Positions 20,833 through 29,961 of a stretch of 64,000 bases of DNA are shown here, one piece after another. The position numbers were made by a program, and so were the translations under genes. How positions within the stretch are numbered: position 1 is the stretch's first letter; each line of letters opens with the position of its first letter. Location: positions 1,984,001 through 2,048,000 of the forward strand of contig NZ_CP058561.1 of NCBI RefSeq assembly GCF_018141425.1, read 5' to 3'. The notes beneath the pieces were generated by a model. The model was not told the origin of the DNA. It saw only the letters and a list, made by a program, of their open reading frames with translations, and ran no database searches. The stretch is from Vallitalea guaymasensis (GTDB taxonomy: Bacteria; Bacillota; Clostridia; Lachnospirales; Vallitaleaceae).

Positions 20833-21579
20833 TTATATCCCCCCTTCAATCCTATTAATCACATCTACACTATACTTGTCTCCAATAAGTGCTACCTCTT
20901 CATAATCATAGAAATTGATATCCCAAGCTTTTTTATTATGTTTTTCTATACTTCTTATATGATTAATGTTAACTACATAACTTCTATGAGTCCTAACAAA
21001 ATAATCAACTCCTGTTTCTTGAAGCATCTCAATCATTTGTTTGAATGTCATACTTGGAATTACTATTTTACCCAGAGTAGTATGCAGATAAAGCTTTCTT
21101 CTACATGACTCTGCATAAAATATATCATTGACTGATACTTTATGAATAACATTCTTCAGCTTTATGGTGATATACTTTTTATCTACTTTATTTTCTTTAT
21201 TTACTTTGTTGATTCCTTTCAATAATTTGTTGGTCACATCAATTATTTTACTTTTCGTGAAAGGTTTTTCAATAAAATCATAACAATGATATTCTTGAAC
21301 TGCTTTTGGCAAATACATTAAATGTGTGGTAATAAAAATAATATAGGACAGCTCATATTGTTCTATAGATCTTATGATCTCAGCTATTTTTAACCCACTT
21401 ATGTCTGGCAGCTGAATATCTAAGAAAAATAGATCCATTCTTATCTCTTTCAATAACTTGAGAGCTGTTTTACCTGTCCCTGCTTTATAAATTCTTACAT
21501 CGCTAAAATTAGTCTTCAAAACATATTCCAAATTATTTCTTGATGTATCATTGTCTTCAACTATAAGTATGTTATTCAT
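20833..21579 (-). CDS. agrA1: AgrA-like LytTR response regulator (locus 1)
   Basis: The 248-residue protein has a receiver domain with Glu8-Asp9 (VEDND), phosphoacceptor Asp54 in FFLDIQLP and Lys in IEKPF. A LytTR DNA-binding domain follows from about residue 140 (IFYAESCRRKLYLHTTLGK, YFVRTHRSYVVNINHIRSIEK). It precedes agrC1 in the same operon. It should bind direct-repeat sites near agr promoters; I could not point to a convincing repeat in the agrB1 upstream region. Confidence 0.88.
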   Translation of the reverse strand: MNNILIVEDNDTSRNNLEYVLKTNFSDVRIYKAGTGKTALKLLKEIRMDLFFLDIQLPDISGLKIAEIIRSIEQYELSYIIFITTHLMYLPKAVQEYHCYDFIEKPFTKSKIIDVTNKLLKGINKVNKENKVDKKYITIKLKNVIHKVSVNDIFYAESCRRKLYLHTTLGKIVIPSMTFKQMIEMLQETGVDYFVRTHRSYVVNINHIRSIEKHNKKAWDINFYDYEEVALIGDKYSVDVINRIEGGI

Positions 21580-21684
21580 CTAATCATCCCCTATACAATG
21601 AATAAAGTTCTTATATTAATCTCGAATACTATTATTATACCTAAATATCTTAATAATTGGTATATATTTCCACAAAAAAGGCAT

Positions 21685-21709
21685 AAAAAAAAATGGATTA
21701 TGAATCCAT
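21685..21709 (-). terminator. Terminator downstream of agrD2
   Basis: In the minus direction ATGGATT, a CAT loop and AATCCAT are followed by at least eight T. It closes the structured region after agrD2 and insulates agrA1. Confidence 0.85.
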
Positions 21710-21729
21710 ATTAATTTCAAAAAGATAGT

Positions 21730-21832
21730 AGACTTTCATACTTGTCCAACAATTAAGTTATTAATATTTATAATATCTGCTAAGGGAAAGATATTATTTT
21801 TTTAAAACTCTTTTATCTTAAGCATGAAAGTC
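21730..21832 (-). ncRNA. Structured segment after agrD2 (candidate RNA element)
   Basis: An outer stem pairs 21820-21832 with 21731-21743 (GACTTTCATGCTT and AAGTATGAAAGTC, 12 of 13 positions). An inner hairpin pairs AGATATTAT at 21789-21797 with ATAATATCT at 21770-21778. The intrinsic terminator follows about 20 bases later. The 264-bp gap holds no ORF. It may be the structured 3' end of the agr2 transcript or a separate small RNA. This is inferred from complementarity only. Confidence 0.4.
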
Positions 21833-21843
21833 CTTTTTTAAAA

Positions 21844-21996
21844 TTAATCATTTTTTCTTAATTTTTCAGGAACTTTTGGTTGGTTAAAGAACCATATGCA
21901 TGCTGTTTGAACAGAAAGTGAAGCTACTGCAATGCCAATCAATCCTACTAAACCTAATAACTTTGTTGATACTTTCTCGTTAATTGTTGCTAACAT
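21844..21996 (-). CDS. agrD2: AgrD-type cyclic autoinducer precursor, cysteine form (locus 2)
   Basis: The 50-codon ORF starts at ATG seven bases inside the end of agrB2, with GAGGT upstream. It is a textbook clostridial AgrD: an amphipathic N-terminal half, then TACIWFFNQPKVPEKLR. The predicted ring is Cys33-Ile-Trp-Phe-Phe37, a five-residue thiolactone like the one in Clostridium perfringens, followed by the conserved NQPKVPE tail that AgrB recognises. It is the last gene of the agrA2-C2-B2-D2 series. Confidence 0.93.
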   Translation of the reverse strand: MLATINEKVSTKLLGLVGLIGIAVASLSVQTACIWFFNQPKVPEKLRKND

Positions 21997-22589
21997 ATTT
22001 TGACCTCGCTTTCCTTTTTATTTATTATTGGTAGAACTGTTAGTGACTCCATGAATACGGCAATAGCAGCTACCATATAATACGACTCTAATGAATTCAA
22101 AAATATGCTCATGGCTATTATAATTATTGATTGTACAATAACCGTAATCATACTTTTCTTTTTGTAAGCTACTTTTTCTGAGCTGCCCAGGGGCTTATTG
22201 ACTGTGTCAACAGGTGCATAAGTGATAATTATTATGCATGATTCAATTAGCACTAATATAATTATTATAAGATTTTTATCAAAATCTAATAGTAAATGTG
22301 AAATCAAAATTGCTAAAAAACATGATAGCAAAAAATATATAAAACATTTCCAATGTGATTTTGCATGATATCCTCCAGCTTGTACCCTAAGTGAACAAAA
22401 AAACAATATAAATACTATGACTTTTAACAAACACCTGAAAATGATTCCTAAGATAACCATACCAATAAGGATTAAAAGTGATGATATTATAATTTCAAAT
22501 CCATATGTATAAACTTCTTTATCATCTTCTTTAATAATTTTCTTACCAATTAGTTTGCTAGAAATTTTGTTTGAAAATTCATATATCAC
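21990..22589 (-). CDS. agrB2: AgrB-family peptide-processing membrane protease (locus 2)
   Basis: The 199-residue membrane protein has the AgrB signature RVQAGGYHA with catalytic His75, and Cys82 seven residues later. It also has the conserved cytoplasmic motif YAPVDTVNKPLGS. Several hydrophobic helices surround these. It overlaps agrD2 by seven bases, and follows agrC2 after 98 bases. Only distantly similar to AgrB1 outside the active site, so the two proteases probably serve different precursors. Confidence 0.93.
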   Translation of the reverse strand: MIYEFSNKISSKLIGKKIIKEDDKEVYTYGFEIIISSLLILIGMVILGIIFRCLLKVIVFILFFCSLRVQAGGYHAKSHWKCFIYFLLSCFLAILISHLLLDFDKNLIIIILVLIESCIIIITYAPVDTVNKPLGSSEKVAYKKKSMITVIVQSIIIIAMSIFLNSLESYYMVAAIAVFMESLTVLPIINKKESEVKIC

Positions 22590-22687
22590 AAATATCCTCC
22601 TCTCACATTTTTAATTTTATACTAATTCCAGTACAAATCAACCCATATATGACTTTTGGTAGTTAACTCGTGATATTTGGTCATTAT

Positions 22688-24007
22688 TTAATTAAGTTCT
22701 CCATTATACAACATTATATTAACGCTAAAATAATCTTTAATGCACATAATCTCCATATTACCGTAATATTTTTCTACTATTTGATTTATGTTCATAAGTC
22801 CTATACCATGTATTTCTTTATCTTCCTTTGTGGTATCAAGGCTTATATTTTCGCTGCCTATAGTGCTATTAACACAGTCAATGACAAGATAATTATTTAC
22901 ATTATTGATGTCTAACTTGATATATCTATTGTTTTCATCAACCTTAACAGTAGCCTCAATAGCATTATCAATGAGATTACCTAATATGATACATATATCT
23001 ACTGTATCAATAGTCAGATTATCTACACTTCCTATGTTCATTACACAATTTATATTATTGTTCCCAGCTCTAGCATATTTCCTATTCAATAATGCAGATA
23101 TTGCTGGATATTTTGTAATAATTATTTTATCTACCTCATCAATTTGCGACAACAATTTATTAAGATACTCTTCCAGTTTGGTATATTCTTTGTATCTGAG
23201 TAATCCTTTTATATTCCCGAGATGATTAGACATATCATGTCTCAAGCTTTTTAACTTGAGAGTTGCATTATTGATTTCATCAAAGTATTTTGACTGCATC
23301 TCATATTGTTGAATTTTCAATTGTAATTCCAAGTCCTTCTTTGATTGAGCCAATAACTTGTCATATATAAGCAAAGATACTATATTGACAATACCTAATC
23401 CTAATATTACGAATCCAGCCACTATACTGTCTTCATTATTTTCATACATGAGGTTCCTATACATAGGCACAATACTTATCATTATGCCTAGATTAATAAT
23501 AAATAGTGTAATAATCTCTATTAACAAACTTTTCTTCAAGAAACGTAGTCCAAATCTTTCCCCATCAGATATAAAAAGTACAATAACCAAAAAAGTTATT
23601 AACTTGGACACCACCATACCTAATACTCTTAAAATGTTGCTTTTGGCAAAAACAGCTGGTGATTCTCCAAAAATAAAGCTTAAAAGGGAAAGTATTATCC
23701 CTTCAATGGCAACAATTAATATTAATAATCCTATGTACCCTAATAATAATTTCATTATTTTTTCATCATATAATGCTAAAACTACAACAAACATAATGAT
23801 TATCATACCTAGAAAGGAACCTCTGAAAGTACAATCTAAATCATAGGAAAAATAATTGAAAATAAATATTATAGCTGTTATTGAAAAACCCCCTACATAA
23901 TAAGCAATTATACTATTGTATCTTTTCTTATAAACAGAGCTGCAAAATTTTATTATTATCAAAGCTTCCACTATATCAACAAATAATTCTATAAGATACC
24001 AAATCAT
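22688..24007 (-). CDS. agrC2: AgrC-like sensor histidine kinase (locus 2)
   Basis: The 439-residue protein has six or seven membrane helices to about residue 217, a linker, the phosphoacceptor His257 in LRHDMSNHLGNIKG, and an ATPase domain with GNLIDNAIEATVK and HGIGLMNINQIVEKY. It should sense the AgrD2 peptide. Its start overlaps the stop of agrA2 by four bases (ATGA), so both are translated from one message. Confidence 0.9.
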   Translation of the reverse strand: MIWYLIELFVDIVEALIIIKFCSSVYKKRYNSIIAYYVGGFSITAIIFIFNYFSYDLDCTFRGSFLGMIIIMFVVVLALYDEKIMKLLLGYIGLLILIVAIEGIILSLLSFIFGESPAVFAKSNILRVLGMVVSKLITFLVIVLFISDGERFGLRFLKKSLLIEIITLFIINLGIMISIVPMYRNLMYENNEDSIVAGFVILGLGIVNIVSLLIYDKLLAQSKKDLELQLKIQQYEMQSKYFDEINNATLKLKSLRHDMSNHLGNIKGLLRYKEYTKLEEYLNKLLSQIDEVDKIIITKYPAISALLNRKYARAGNNNINCVMNIGSVDNLTIDTVDICIILGNLIDNAIEATVKVDENNRYIKLDINNVNNYLVIDCVNSTIGSENISLDTTKEDKEIHGIGLMNINQIVEKYYGNMEIMCIKDYFSVNIMLYNGELN

Positions 24008-24735
24008 AACTTCACCCTTTTCCGACTTAAAAAAGTCTCTTTTACTTCTTTTGCATTTCTTCTACTTACTGGAATTCTCTTACCATTTTTAAGTAGTACC
24101 TCTTTGGATGTAATTAATTCTATCTTGTCAATATTTGCTATGTAACCTTGATGTACTCTAATAAATTTATCTTCATTAAGCAACATGTTCAACTCGTTGA
24201 AGGTTCCGTAAAACTCTATATTCTGGTTATCCGCCATCACCATGACTTTATTTTTGTATTTCTCAAAATAATTTATGCTGTTGTAAGCAATTATAATCTT
24301 TTCCTTATTCTTGTTTATCACTAAAAACTCTTCTTCTTTTTGAGGTTCTTTCAATTCATCTATTAACTTAATAGCATCAAATAATGCTTTTTGAAACTGT
24401 TCAATCTTAACTGGCTTAAGAATATACCTAAAAGTATTGACTTCAAAAACATCAAATACATACTCTTTATATCCCGTTACAAATATAATGATCACATTGT
24501 CATTTATTTCTCTAATCTTTCTAGCTGATTCAATACCATCTAATCCTTTCATTTCCATATCCAAGAATATGATATGAAGTTTATTGGAATTACAATATGT
24601 AATCAGATCTTCTCCACATAAGAACTTCAAAATATTAACCTTAATATTTTTTGTCTCTATTGCTTCCATAATCAATTTTTCTACTAAATTCACCTGTAAA
24701 ATCTCGTCATCACATATAGCAATATTAAACTTCAT
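24004..24735 (-). CDS. agrA2: AgrA-like LytTR response regulator (locus 2)
   Basis: I use the ATG at 24735 (243 residues, MKFNIAICDDE) because GGAGGATTTAATA precedes it. The receiver domain has Asp9-Asp10, phosphoacceptor Asp59 in IIFLDMEM and Lys in ILKPVK. The LytTR domain from about residue 140 has INYFEKYKNKVMVMAD and FIRVHQGYIANIDKIE. It is first in the agr2 operon, behind a consensus promoter with a leader of about 180 bases. Confidence 0.9.
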   Translation of the reverse strand: MKFNIAICDDEILQVNLVEKLIMEAIETKNIKVNILKFLCGEDLITYCNSNKLHIIFLDMEMKGLDGIESARKIREINDNVIIIFVTGYKEYVFDVFEVNTFRYILKPVKIEQFQKALFDAIKLIDELKEPQKEEEFLVINKNKEKIIIAYNSINYFEKYKNKVMVMADNQNIEFYGTFNELNMLLNEDKFIRVHQGYIANIDKIELITSKEVLLKNGKRIPVSRRNAKEVKETFLSRKRVKL

Positions 24736-25060
24736 TATTAAATCCTCCATAATTTATTAACTTTAAGTTATCTGTATATATAAAACTAACAATTATGCAA
24801 CGTCATCTAATGACTTTTCTTAAATTTATTAAGTTGATTCGTATAAATAATTAGCATTATTAGGGTCAAATATTATATATAACTTATATATTTTAAATTT
24901 ACAGATAATAATATATAAATAAATTATACCTAATGTTACAAATTTTTGTCAATACACACATAACAATTTATAAATTTCTTAATTATGAGTTTTTATTACA
25001 TAACCAAAGTTTATTTGTCATATTATTACATTAATAGGAAATAAAGTAATTATGGTAGTA
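24736..25060 (-). promoter_or_regulatory. Promoter and long leader of the agr2 operon
   Basis: TTGACA (24952-24947), an 18-base spacer and TATAAT (24928-24923) make a near-perfect vegetative promoter on the minus strand. Transcription would start near 24916, leaving about 180 AT-rich bases before agrA2 with no visible ORF. LytTR-type repeats could lie here, but I cannot identify them with confidence. Confidence 0.75.
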
Positions 25061-25062
25061 TA

Positions 25063-25104
25063 TAAAAAAACTAGTTAAGGTATTTAACTACCCAACTAGT
25101 TTTA
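25063..25104 (-). terminator. Terminator after galU
   Basis: In the minus direction AAAACTAGTTGGGTA pairs with TACCTTAACTAGTT with one mismatch around a short loop, and seven T follow. Confidence 0.88.
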
Positions 25105-25110
25105 TATTTG

Positions 25111-26001
25111 TTAATCAACTTTTATTACATTATCAACATTATCTATTGTATGTTTTAGATATCCTAAGAAATCATCTCTTAATTCATCTCTTCTAAGAGC
25201 AGATTCCACTGTAGCTTGTAAAAATCCCATTATATTTCCTACATCATATCTCTTGCCTATAAAGTCATATGCATATATTGCTTCATCTCTTGCTAAGCGT
25301 TTAAGAGAATCAGTCAACTGAATCTCACCGCCTGCCCCTGCTTCTTGGGTTTCCAAGTATTTAAAGATGCTTGGACTAATAATATATCTTCCTAATATAG
25401 CTATGTTAGATGGTGCATCTTCGCTTAATGGTTTTTCTACAAGGTCTTTTATTTTATATATCCTATCTTCTATATGTTTAGCATCAATGATACCATACTT
25501 GGACACGTCATCAATAGGTACTTTCTGAACTCCTAATATTGATGTTCTATATTCACTGTACACATCAATCATTTGCTGCAAGCATGGTTTTTTTGATACA
25601 ATTACATCATCACCTAACAATACTGCAAATGGTTCATTACCAATAAAATGTTTCGCCATTAGTATTGCATGACCTAATCCTCTTGGCTCTTTTTGCCTAA
25701 TGTAATGAATATTAGCTATCTCTGAAACACTTCTAGCAATCTCCAACAAATCATCTTTACCCTTTTTCTCCAGCTCCAATTCAAGTTCAATAGATTTGTC
25801 AAAATGATCTTCTATAGAACGTTTATTTCTACCAGTAACAATAATTATATCTTGTACACCTGATGAAACAGCTTCCTCCACAATATATTGAATAGTTGGT
25901 TTGTCAACTATAGGTAACATCTCTTTTGGCTGAGCCTTTGTAGCTGGTAAAAACCGAGTACCTAGACCTGCCGCTGGAATAATCGCCTTTCTAATCTTCA
26001 T
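25111..26001 (-). CDS. galU: UTP--glucose-1-phosphate uridylyltransferase
   Basis: The enzyme makes UDP-glucose from UTP and glucose 1-phosphate for cell-wall glycans. The N-terminal nucleotide-binding motif is [20 protein letters not shown], followed by [18 protein letters not shown] and VEKP. The length of 296 is typical. ATG follows GGAGGAGAAAATGTAG. It lies 34 bases after the DUF1934 gene and is followed by a terminator. The phosphohexomutase and manA elsewhere in the window would feed or draw on the same sugar phosphates. Confidence 0.96.
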   Translation of the reverse strand: MKIRKAIIPAAGLGTRFLPATKAQPKEMLPIVDKPTIQYIVEEAVSSGVQDIIIVTGRNKRSIEDHFDKSIELELELEKKGKDDLLEIARSVSEIANIHYIRQKEPRGLGHAILMAKHFIGNEPFAVLLGDDVIVSKKPCLQQMIDVYSEYRTSILGVQKVPIDDVSKYGIIDAKHIEDRIYKIKDLVEKPLSEDAPSNIAILGRYIISPSIFKYLETQEAGAGGEIQLTDSLKRLARDEAIYAYDFIGKRYDVGNIMGFLQATVESALRRDELRDDFLGYLKHTIDNVDNVIKVD

Positions 26002-26035
26002 CTACATTTTCTCCTCCTTAAATATATTAACTATA

Positions 26036-26518
26036 TTAACTAAGTTCTTCATTCTCTATTTCTACATTCTTATCATCCATCAATACTACTCTATCAGATT
26101 TAGCGTTTTTTACTGTTATTGTAAAAGTATTGACCCCCATTGACATATGATTGATGCTCAGATCATAGGAAACATTAATCTCCATGAAATCTTCTTCTCT
26201 CTCAACATTTATTTTTTTTGTATGGGTATTTATTTCAAAAATACCATATGGGGTCTGATAGTGTGTAATGTGTGTTTTGTCTTTTTCAAATACCATATGA
26301 GAATTGACTCCACCAAATCTCAATATGGAAATTTGATCTTTCTCATGCTTTATGGTTGTTTTAGTTTCTTTATCACCATCAATTGTTGAATCTATATAGG
26401 TTATATAAACCTTATTATTCTTTTCAACATAGCTACCTGTTGTCACTAATTCTATTTCATCTGATTCAAACATATCTGTCTGAACACCTTTTACTCTTAC
26501 CAATACGTCTTTTGTCAC
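26036..26518 (-). CDS. DUF1934 family protein (YwiB-like)
   Basis: A 160-residue soluble beta-rich protein starting at GTG behind GAGGTG. It matches the small calycin-like DUF1934 pattern: ITYIDSTIDG, ISILRFGG, HMVFEKDKTHITHYQTPYG and the closing ISYDLSINHMSMGVNTFTI-type block (here NVSYDL). The function is unknown. It lies 23 bases after ddl and before galU, so a wall-precursor operon ddl-DUF1934-galU is likely. Confidence 0.85.
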   Translation of the reverse strand: MTKDVLVRVKGVQTDMFESDEIELVTTGSYVEKNNKVYITYIDSTIDGDKETKTTIKHEKDQISILRFGGVNSHMVFEKDKTHITHYQTPYGIFEINTHTKKINVEREEDFMEINVSYDLSINHMSMGVNTFTITVKNAKSDRVVLMDDKNVEIENEELS

Positions 26519-26541
26519 TCTATTTCACCTCATTAAAGTTC

Positions 26542-27597
26542 TTACTTATTAAATGCAAATTCAATAAGTCTATCCACTAATTCTTCGTTAGACATTCCTT
26601 TATCTTCCCAAAGCATTGGATACATGCTTATACTTGTGAATCCTGGCAATGTATTTATTTCATTGAAAACAACTTCACCTGATTCTTCTTCTATAAAGAA
26701 ATCAGCTCTTGCTAGTCCTCTACCATCAACCGCTCTAAAAATCTGCTCTGCACAATCTCTGATTTTTTTGAGGGTTATCTTAGGTACATCTGGATTAATT
26801 ATTGTTTTAGAACCTATATCATTATATTTTGAATCGTAATCGTAGAATTCAGCTGCTGAAATTATTTCACCAACATTAGATGTTCTTGGATGGTAATTAC
26901 CAAGTACAGCACATTCAACTTCTCTACCTACTATGGTTTCTTCTATCAAAAGTTTTGAATCATGCTTGATTGCAAGTTCAAGACCATCAAATAATTCTCC
27001 TCTGTTATGTGCCTTGGTAATACCTTTAGATGAACCGGCATTAGATGGTTTTACAAAGACTGGATATTCCAATTGTCTTTCTATCTTAGCCACTACTTCT
27101 TTAATATCATCCATTTCTTTTTTATATACTGGAACGTATTTAGCCTGTCTAATTCCTAATCTATCAACTATGACTTTCGTGAAAAGCTTATCCATAGATA
27201 CACTAGAAGCTAAAATACCACAACCTACATACGGGATACCAGCAAGTTCCAATAAACCTTGAACACTTCCATCTTCTCCATACAGCCCGTGAAGTGCCGG
27301 GAACACTATATCAACATCTACTTTTACTATTCCATCTTCCTTGAAAATTATTAATGATTTATCAGTCGCATCGGGACTAATGATAGCATTATCCGAATTG
27401 CCCACCCAACTATCTACTGTTAAATCTTCTATCTTTCCATGATATATTCTCCAGTTACCTTCTTTTGTTATTCCTACAGGATATATATTATATTTATCTT
27501 TATTGATGTTTTTCATTATAGTTACTGCTGATATACATGATATCTCATGTTCGGATGATTGTCCACCAAATAAAACAACAATATTTCTCTTATTCAT
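26542..27597 (-). CDS. ddl: D-alanine--D-alanine ligase
   Basis: This ATP-grasp ligase makes D-Ala-D-Ala for peptidoglycan. The N-terminal family motif is VLFGGQSSEHEIS, followed by FPALHGLYGEDG, VKPSNAGSSKGI, EETIVGREVECAVLG, and the metal-binding end VVFNEINTLPGFTSISMYP. The length of 351 is typical. The LH-G-YGEDG motif with tyrosine indicates the normal D-Ala-D-Ala product rather than D-lactate. ATG follows GGGGAGGAATATA. It heads the operon with the DUF1934 gene and galU. Confidence 0.96.
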   Translation of the reverse strand: MNKRNIVVLFGGQSSEHEISCISAVTIMKNINKDKYNIYPVGITKEGNWRIYHGKIEDLTVDSWVGNSDNAIISPDATDKSLIIFKEDGIVKVDVDIVFPALHGLYGEDGSVQGLLELAGIPYVGCGILASSVSMDKLFTKVIVDRLGIRQAKYVPVYKKEMDDIKEVVAKIERQLEYPVFVKPSNAGSSKGITKAHNRGELFDGLELAIKHDSKLLIEETIVGREVECAVLGNYHPRTSNVGEIISAAEFYDYDSKYNDIGSKTIINPDVPKITLKKIRDCAEQIFRAVDGRGLARADFFIEEESGEVVFNEINTLPGFTSISMYPMLWEDKGMSNEELVDRLIEFAFNK

Positions 27598-27863
27598 ATT
27601 ATATTCCTCCCCATTTTTGAATTATTCAGAATTAAAAATCAGTAAATTTTTCCATTATGGATAAATGTGTAGTTGTACAAACTCATGTATTATTAAATAT
27701 ATTAATTATCATCTCCAAATATGATAAATTACTTATCTGTTCTATTTTATATCTTATTGTATTTTTATTCAATAGCTAATTATATAAATATTCCATGGCT
27801 CGCAACTTCACATACCTCTTTACTCCCTTCGTTAGTACATAATCTAAAATGTGACTATATAAA
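27598..27863 (-). promoter_or_regulatory. Promoter-side spacer before ddl
   Basis: This AT-rich spacer separates ddl from spoIIR and holds no convincing gene. TTGTAC, 17 bases, TAATGG on the minus strand is a weak promoter candidate for ddl. Confidence 0.3.
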
Positions 27864-27915
27864 AAAATCATATATAATGATAATAACGAAAGTAATTATC
27901 ATTATATATGATTTT
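27857..27915 (-). terminator. Terminator after spoIIR with a 21-bp perfect stem
   Basis: Arms 27864-27884 and 27895-27915 are perfectly complementary over 21 bases, with a 10-base loop. In the minus direction a run of seven T follows. It sits 34 bases beyond the spoIIR stop. The stem is unusually long and AT-rich for a terminator. Confidence 0.85.
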
Positions 27916-27949
27916 CTAATATAACCGTTGTCTTAATTTCTTTTTTTCT

Positions 27950-28681
27950 CTAATCCCTATTAACAAAAACCTTACTATCATTATCCTGTCTATCTCTATC
28001 TTTATCCCTACTAAAATTAAACCACTCCAAAAACTTGAATCTAATCTTTATAGGCATATCCTCTTCAGGTTCTGCCATTACAATAGAATCATACTCTTCA
28101 TCTGTCAAAACCCTTTTAAGAGTCTCTTTTGTCTCTTCTGGAACTACTCCATGTGTTACATCAACAAAGCATAAAGGTGGAAACATGACACACCACCAAT
28201 TCTTACCTTTCGCTTCACCTATCTCTACCAGCAAAGCTTCATATTCACCTGGAGGTAATATTATATCTCCATAAGTCTTCAATGGAAATTGTTCCATCTT
28301 CAACTTAACGTTTATATCATAATCATAATTATTTTCTTCTATAACTCTTTCAGCTATTCTCTTAATCTCATCTCTATTATCAGTAATAAGTTGTCTTGTT
28401 TCTTCTATATTTTCAGATTCTTCCAAAATACCATTCATTCTGTCTAGAATCTCATCTCTTACCTTCAATTTCAATTTCTGATCTTCTTCACTATCACTAT
28501 TTGCAATGACATGAAAACGTATCAAACTATCTGATATACCCTCAATCACAGCAGCACTTGTCCCATTTTTGCCGTAATCATAAACTATAGCTGCCAACAT
28601 AAGTATCACTATTAGTAGTGACAATATATAGGTTCTTAATATCCTTTTCTTTTCAAATACTTTCATTAGATTCACCTTCAT
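27950..28681 (-). CDS. spoIIR: Stage II sporulation protein R
   Basis: SpoIIR is the forespore-made secreted signal that triggers SpoIIGA to process pro-sigma-E in the mother cell. The protein has one N-terminal membrane or signal helix (ILSLLIVILMLAAIVYDY), then the family block IRFHVIANSDSEEDQKLKLKVRDEIL, and later GGYGD-like and WWCVMFPPLCFVD blocks. The ATG at 28681 follows GGGGGAAG; an ATG five codons on, behind AAGGTG, is also possible. It follows the gerA1-B1-C1 operon. No forespore promoter was certain by eye. Confidence 0.95.
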   Translation of the reverse strand: MKVNLMKVFEKKRILRTYILSLLIVILMLAAIVYDYGKNGTSAAVIEGISDSLIRFHVIANSDSEEDQKLKLKVRDEILDRMNGILEESENIEETRQLITDNRDEIKRIAERVIEENNYDYDINVKLKMEQFPLKTYGDIILPPGEYEALLVEIGEAKGKNWWCVMFPPLCFVDVTHGVVPEETKETLKRVLTDEEYDSIVMAEPEEDMPIKIRFKFLEWFNFSRDKDRDRQDNDSKVFVNRD

Positions 28682-28814
28682 CAATCTTCCCCCATCTTTT
28701 CATATTTACAACCTACTATTTCTATTATTACCAGCATCAGTATTATTTATACATAATCTATCTGTTAAACCGTAAATTAGAAAACATGACAAAAAGTAAA
28801 TGAATAATGATTTT

Positions 28815-29930
28815 TTATTTTGAAAGTCCCACTCTTCTTATATTAACCTTACATTCTACTTCAATAGCCGCTGCATTAAAGAAATTCTGCCAGTCTGATT
28901 TAGTTGTCTTCCATACTTTTCTATTACTGGTTTTCAAGTTGTTATAAGCATTGATGATATCTATACCATACTCTTCTTGAATAATATTCATTAATTCATA
29001 TATGTCCTCTTCCATACTATTAGCTACTTCATTTTCAATCTCAGCAATATAACTTGTACTGAATAACTTGTCTTTATCTTCTAGGATATATTCTGATACA
29101 TCTCCTTCACTACTTATTGAAATTTTAATTTTTAACAATCCATCTTTTAATTCAAAATCCATTTTTGATGTTAAATCACTTATTTCATAAGGCACTAATA
29201 CACCTTCCATATCTACTAAAGCAACAGTTTCCTTGCCCTTTCCAAGAATCCAGCTGTATGGTGTCATGTATTTATCTTCCATCCATCCTCTAAGCTGATA
29301 ATCCCTAAGGATGGCTAATCCATCTACAATAACCTCATTATCTCTGAATATTACATTTGGCATTACACCATTTCCTTCTGTACTGTACATTTGGGAAATA
29401 AAATCTCCTAGCTCAATGGTCTTGGCGCTTATGGTTTCCAAACTATTATTTATAAAAACCTGTGAAAGATAGATCCCTGTTGTCTCTTCCCCATTAGGAA
29501 CTGATTCAAGCAATTTTTTTCCTGTTTCCTTGGTACCTAATAATAATAAGGCTTTGGAATATTCCGGATTCCTGTCAAAGTGATCCAGAACTTTTCTTAG
29601 ATTATGAGGGTCATTCAAAAAATCAGCTCCAAATATAATTACCTTGGTATGATCAAAATTGATTCTAAGATTAGATTTTTTACCAAAAGCCCTATTAGCT
29701 TGTGTCAAAGTCTCTGCTTTGGTGACCTTGATGAACTTTGTAGCCTCACCACCACTCTGAGCTGTTATAACAGGCAAATTAGGAATGGTATATGTTACCT
29801 CTAATAAATCACCAATATCATCTAGTGCAAGGCTTATTACATATGCTCTGTCATTTAATTCAACCTTATCCCAGCAACCTACTAGAAGTATAGAACATAT
29901 AACCAATATAGCCATAACTTTAATTTTCAT
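28815..29930 (-). CDS. gerC1: GerC-family germinant receptor lipoprotein
   Basis: This 371-residue protein is the C subunit of a spore germinant receptor at the inner spore membrane. It has a lipoprotein signal ending in the lipobox LVGC at about residue 19, followed by WDKVELNDRAYVISLALD, the Ger(x)C family signature. The later blocks ITAQSGGEATKFIKVT and FDHTKVIIFGADFL also fit. It is the last gene of the operon, 31 bases after gerB1. Confidence 0.95.
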   Translation of the reverse strand: MKIKVMAILVICSILLVGCWDKVELNDRAYVISLALDDIGDLLEVTYTIPNLPVITAQSGGEATKFIKVTKAETLTQANRAFGKKSNLRINFDHTKVIIFGADFLNDPHNLRKVLDHFDRNPEYSKALLLLGTKETGKKLLESVPNGEETTGIYLSQVFINNSLETISAKTIELGDFISQMYSTEGNGVMPNVIFRDNEVIVDGLAILRDYQLRGWMEDKYMTPYSWILGKGKETVALVDMEGVLVPYEISDLTSKMDFELKDGLLKIKISISSEGDVSEYILEDKDKLFSTSYIAEIENEVANSMEEDIYELMNIIQEEYGIDIINAYNNLKTSNRKVWKTTKSDWQNFFNAAAIEVECKVNIRRVGLSK

Positions 29931-29961
29931 GTTACCATCAACCTCTCATCACTTTCATATA

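Noticed and set aside
27721-27924. Plus-strand 67-codon ORF between ddl and spoIIR
   Set aside because: Its end runs through the 21-bp terminator hairpin, it has no ribosome site, and the composition is that of AT-rich spacer.
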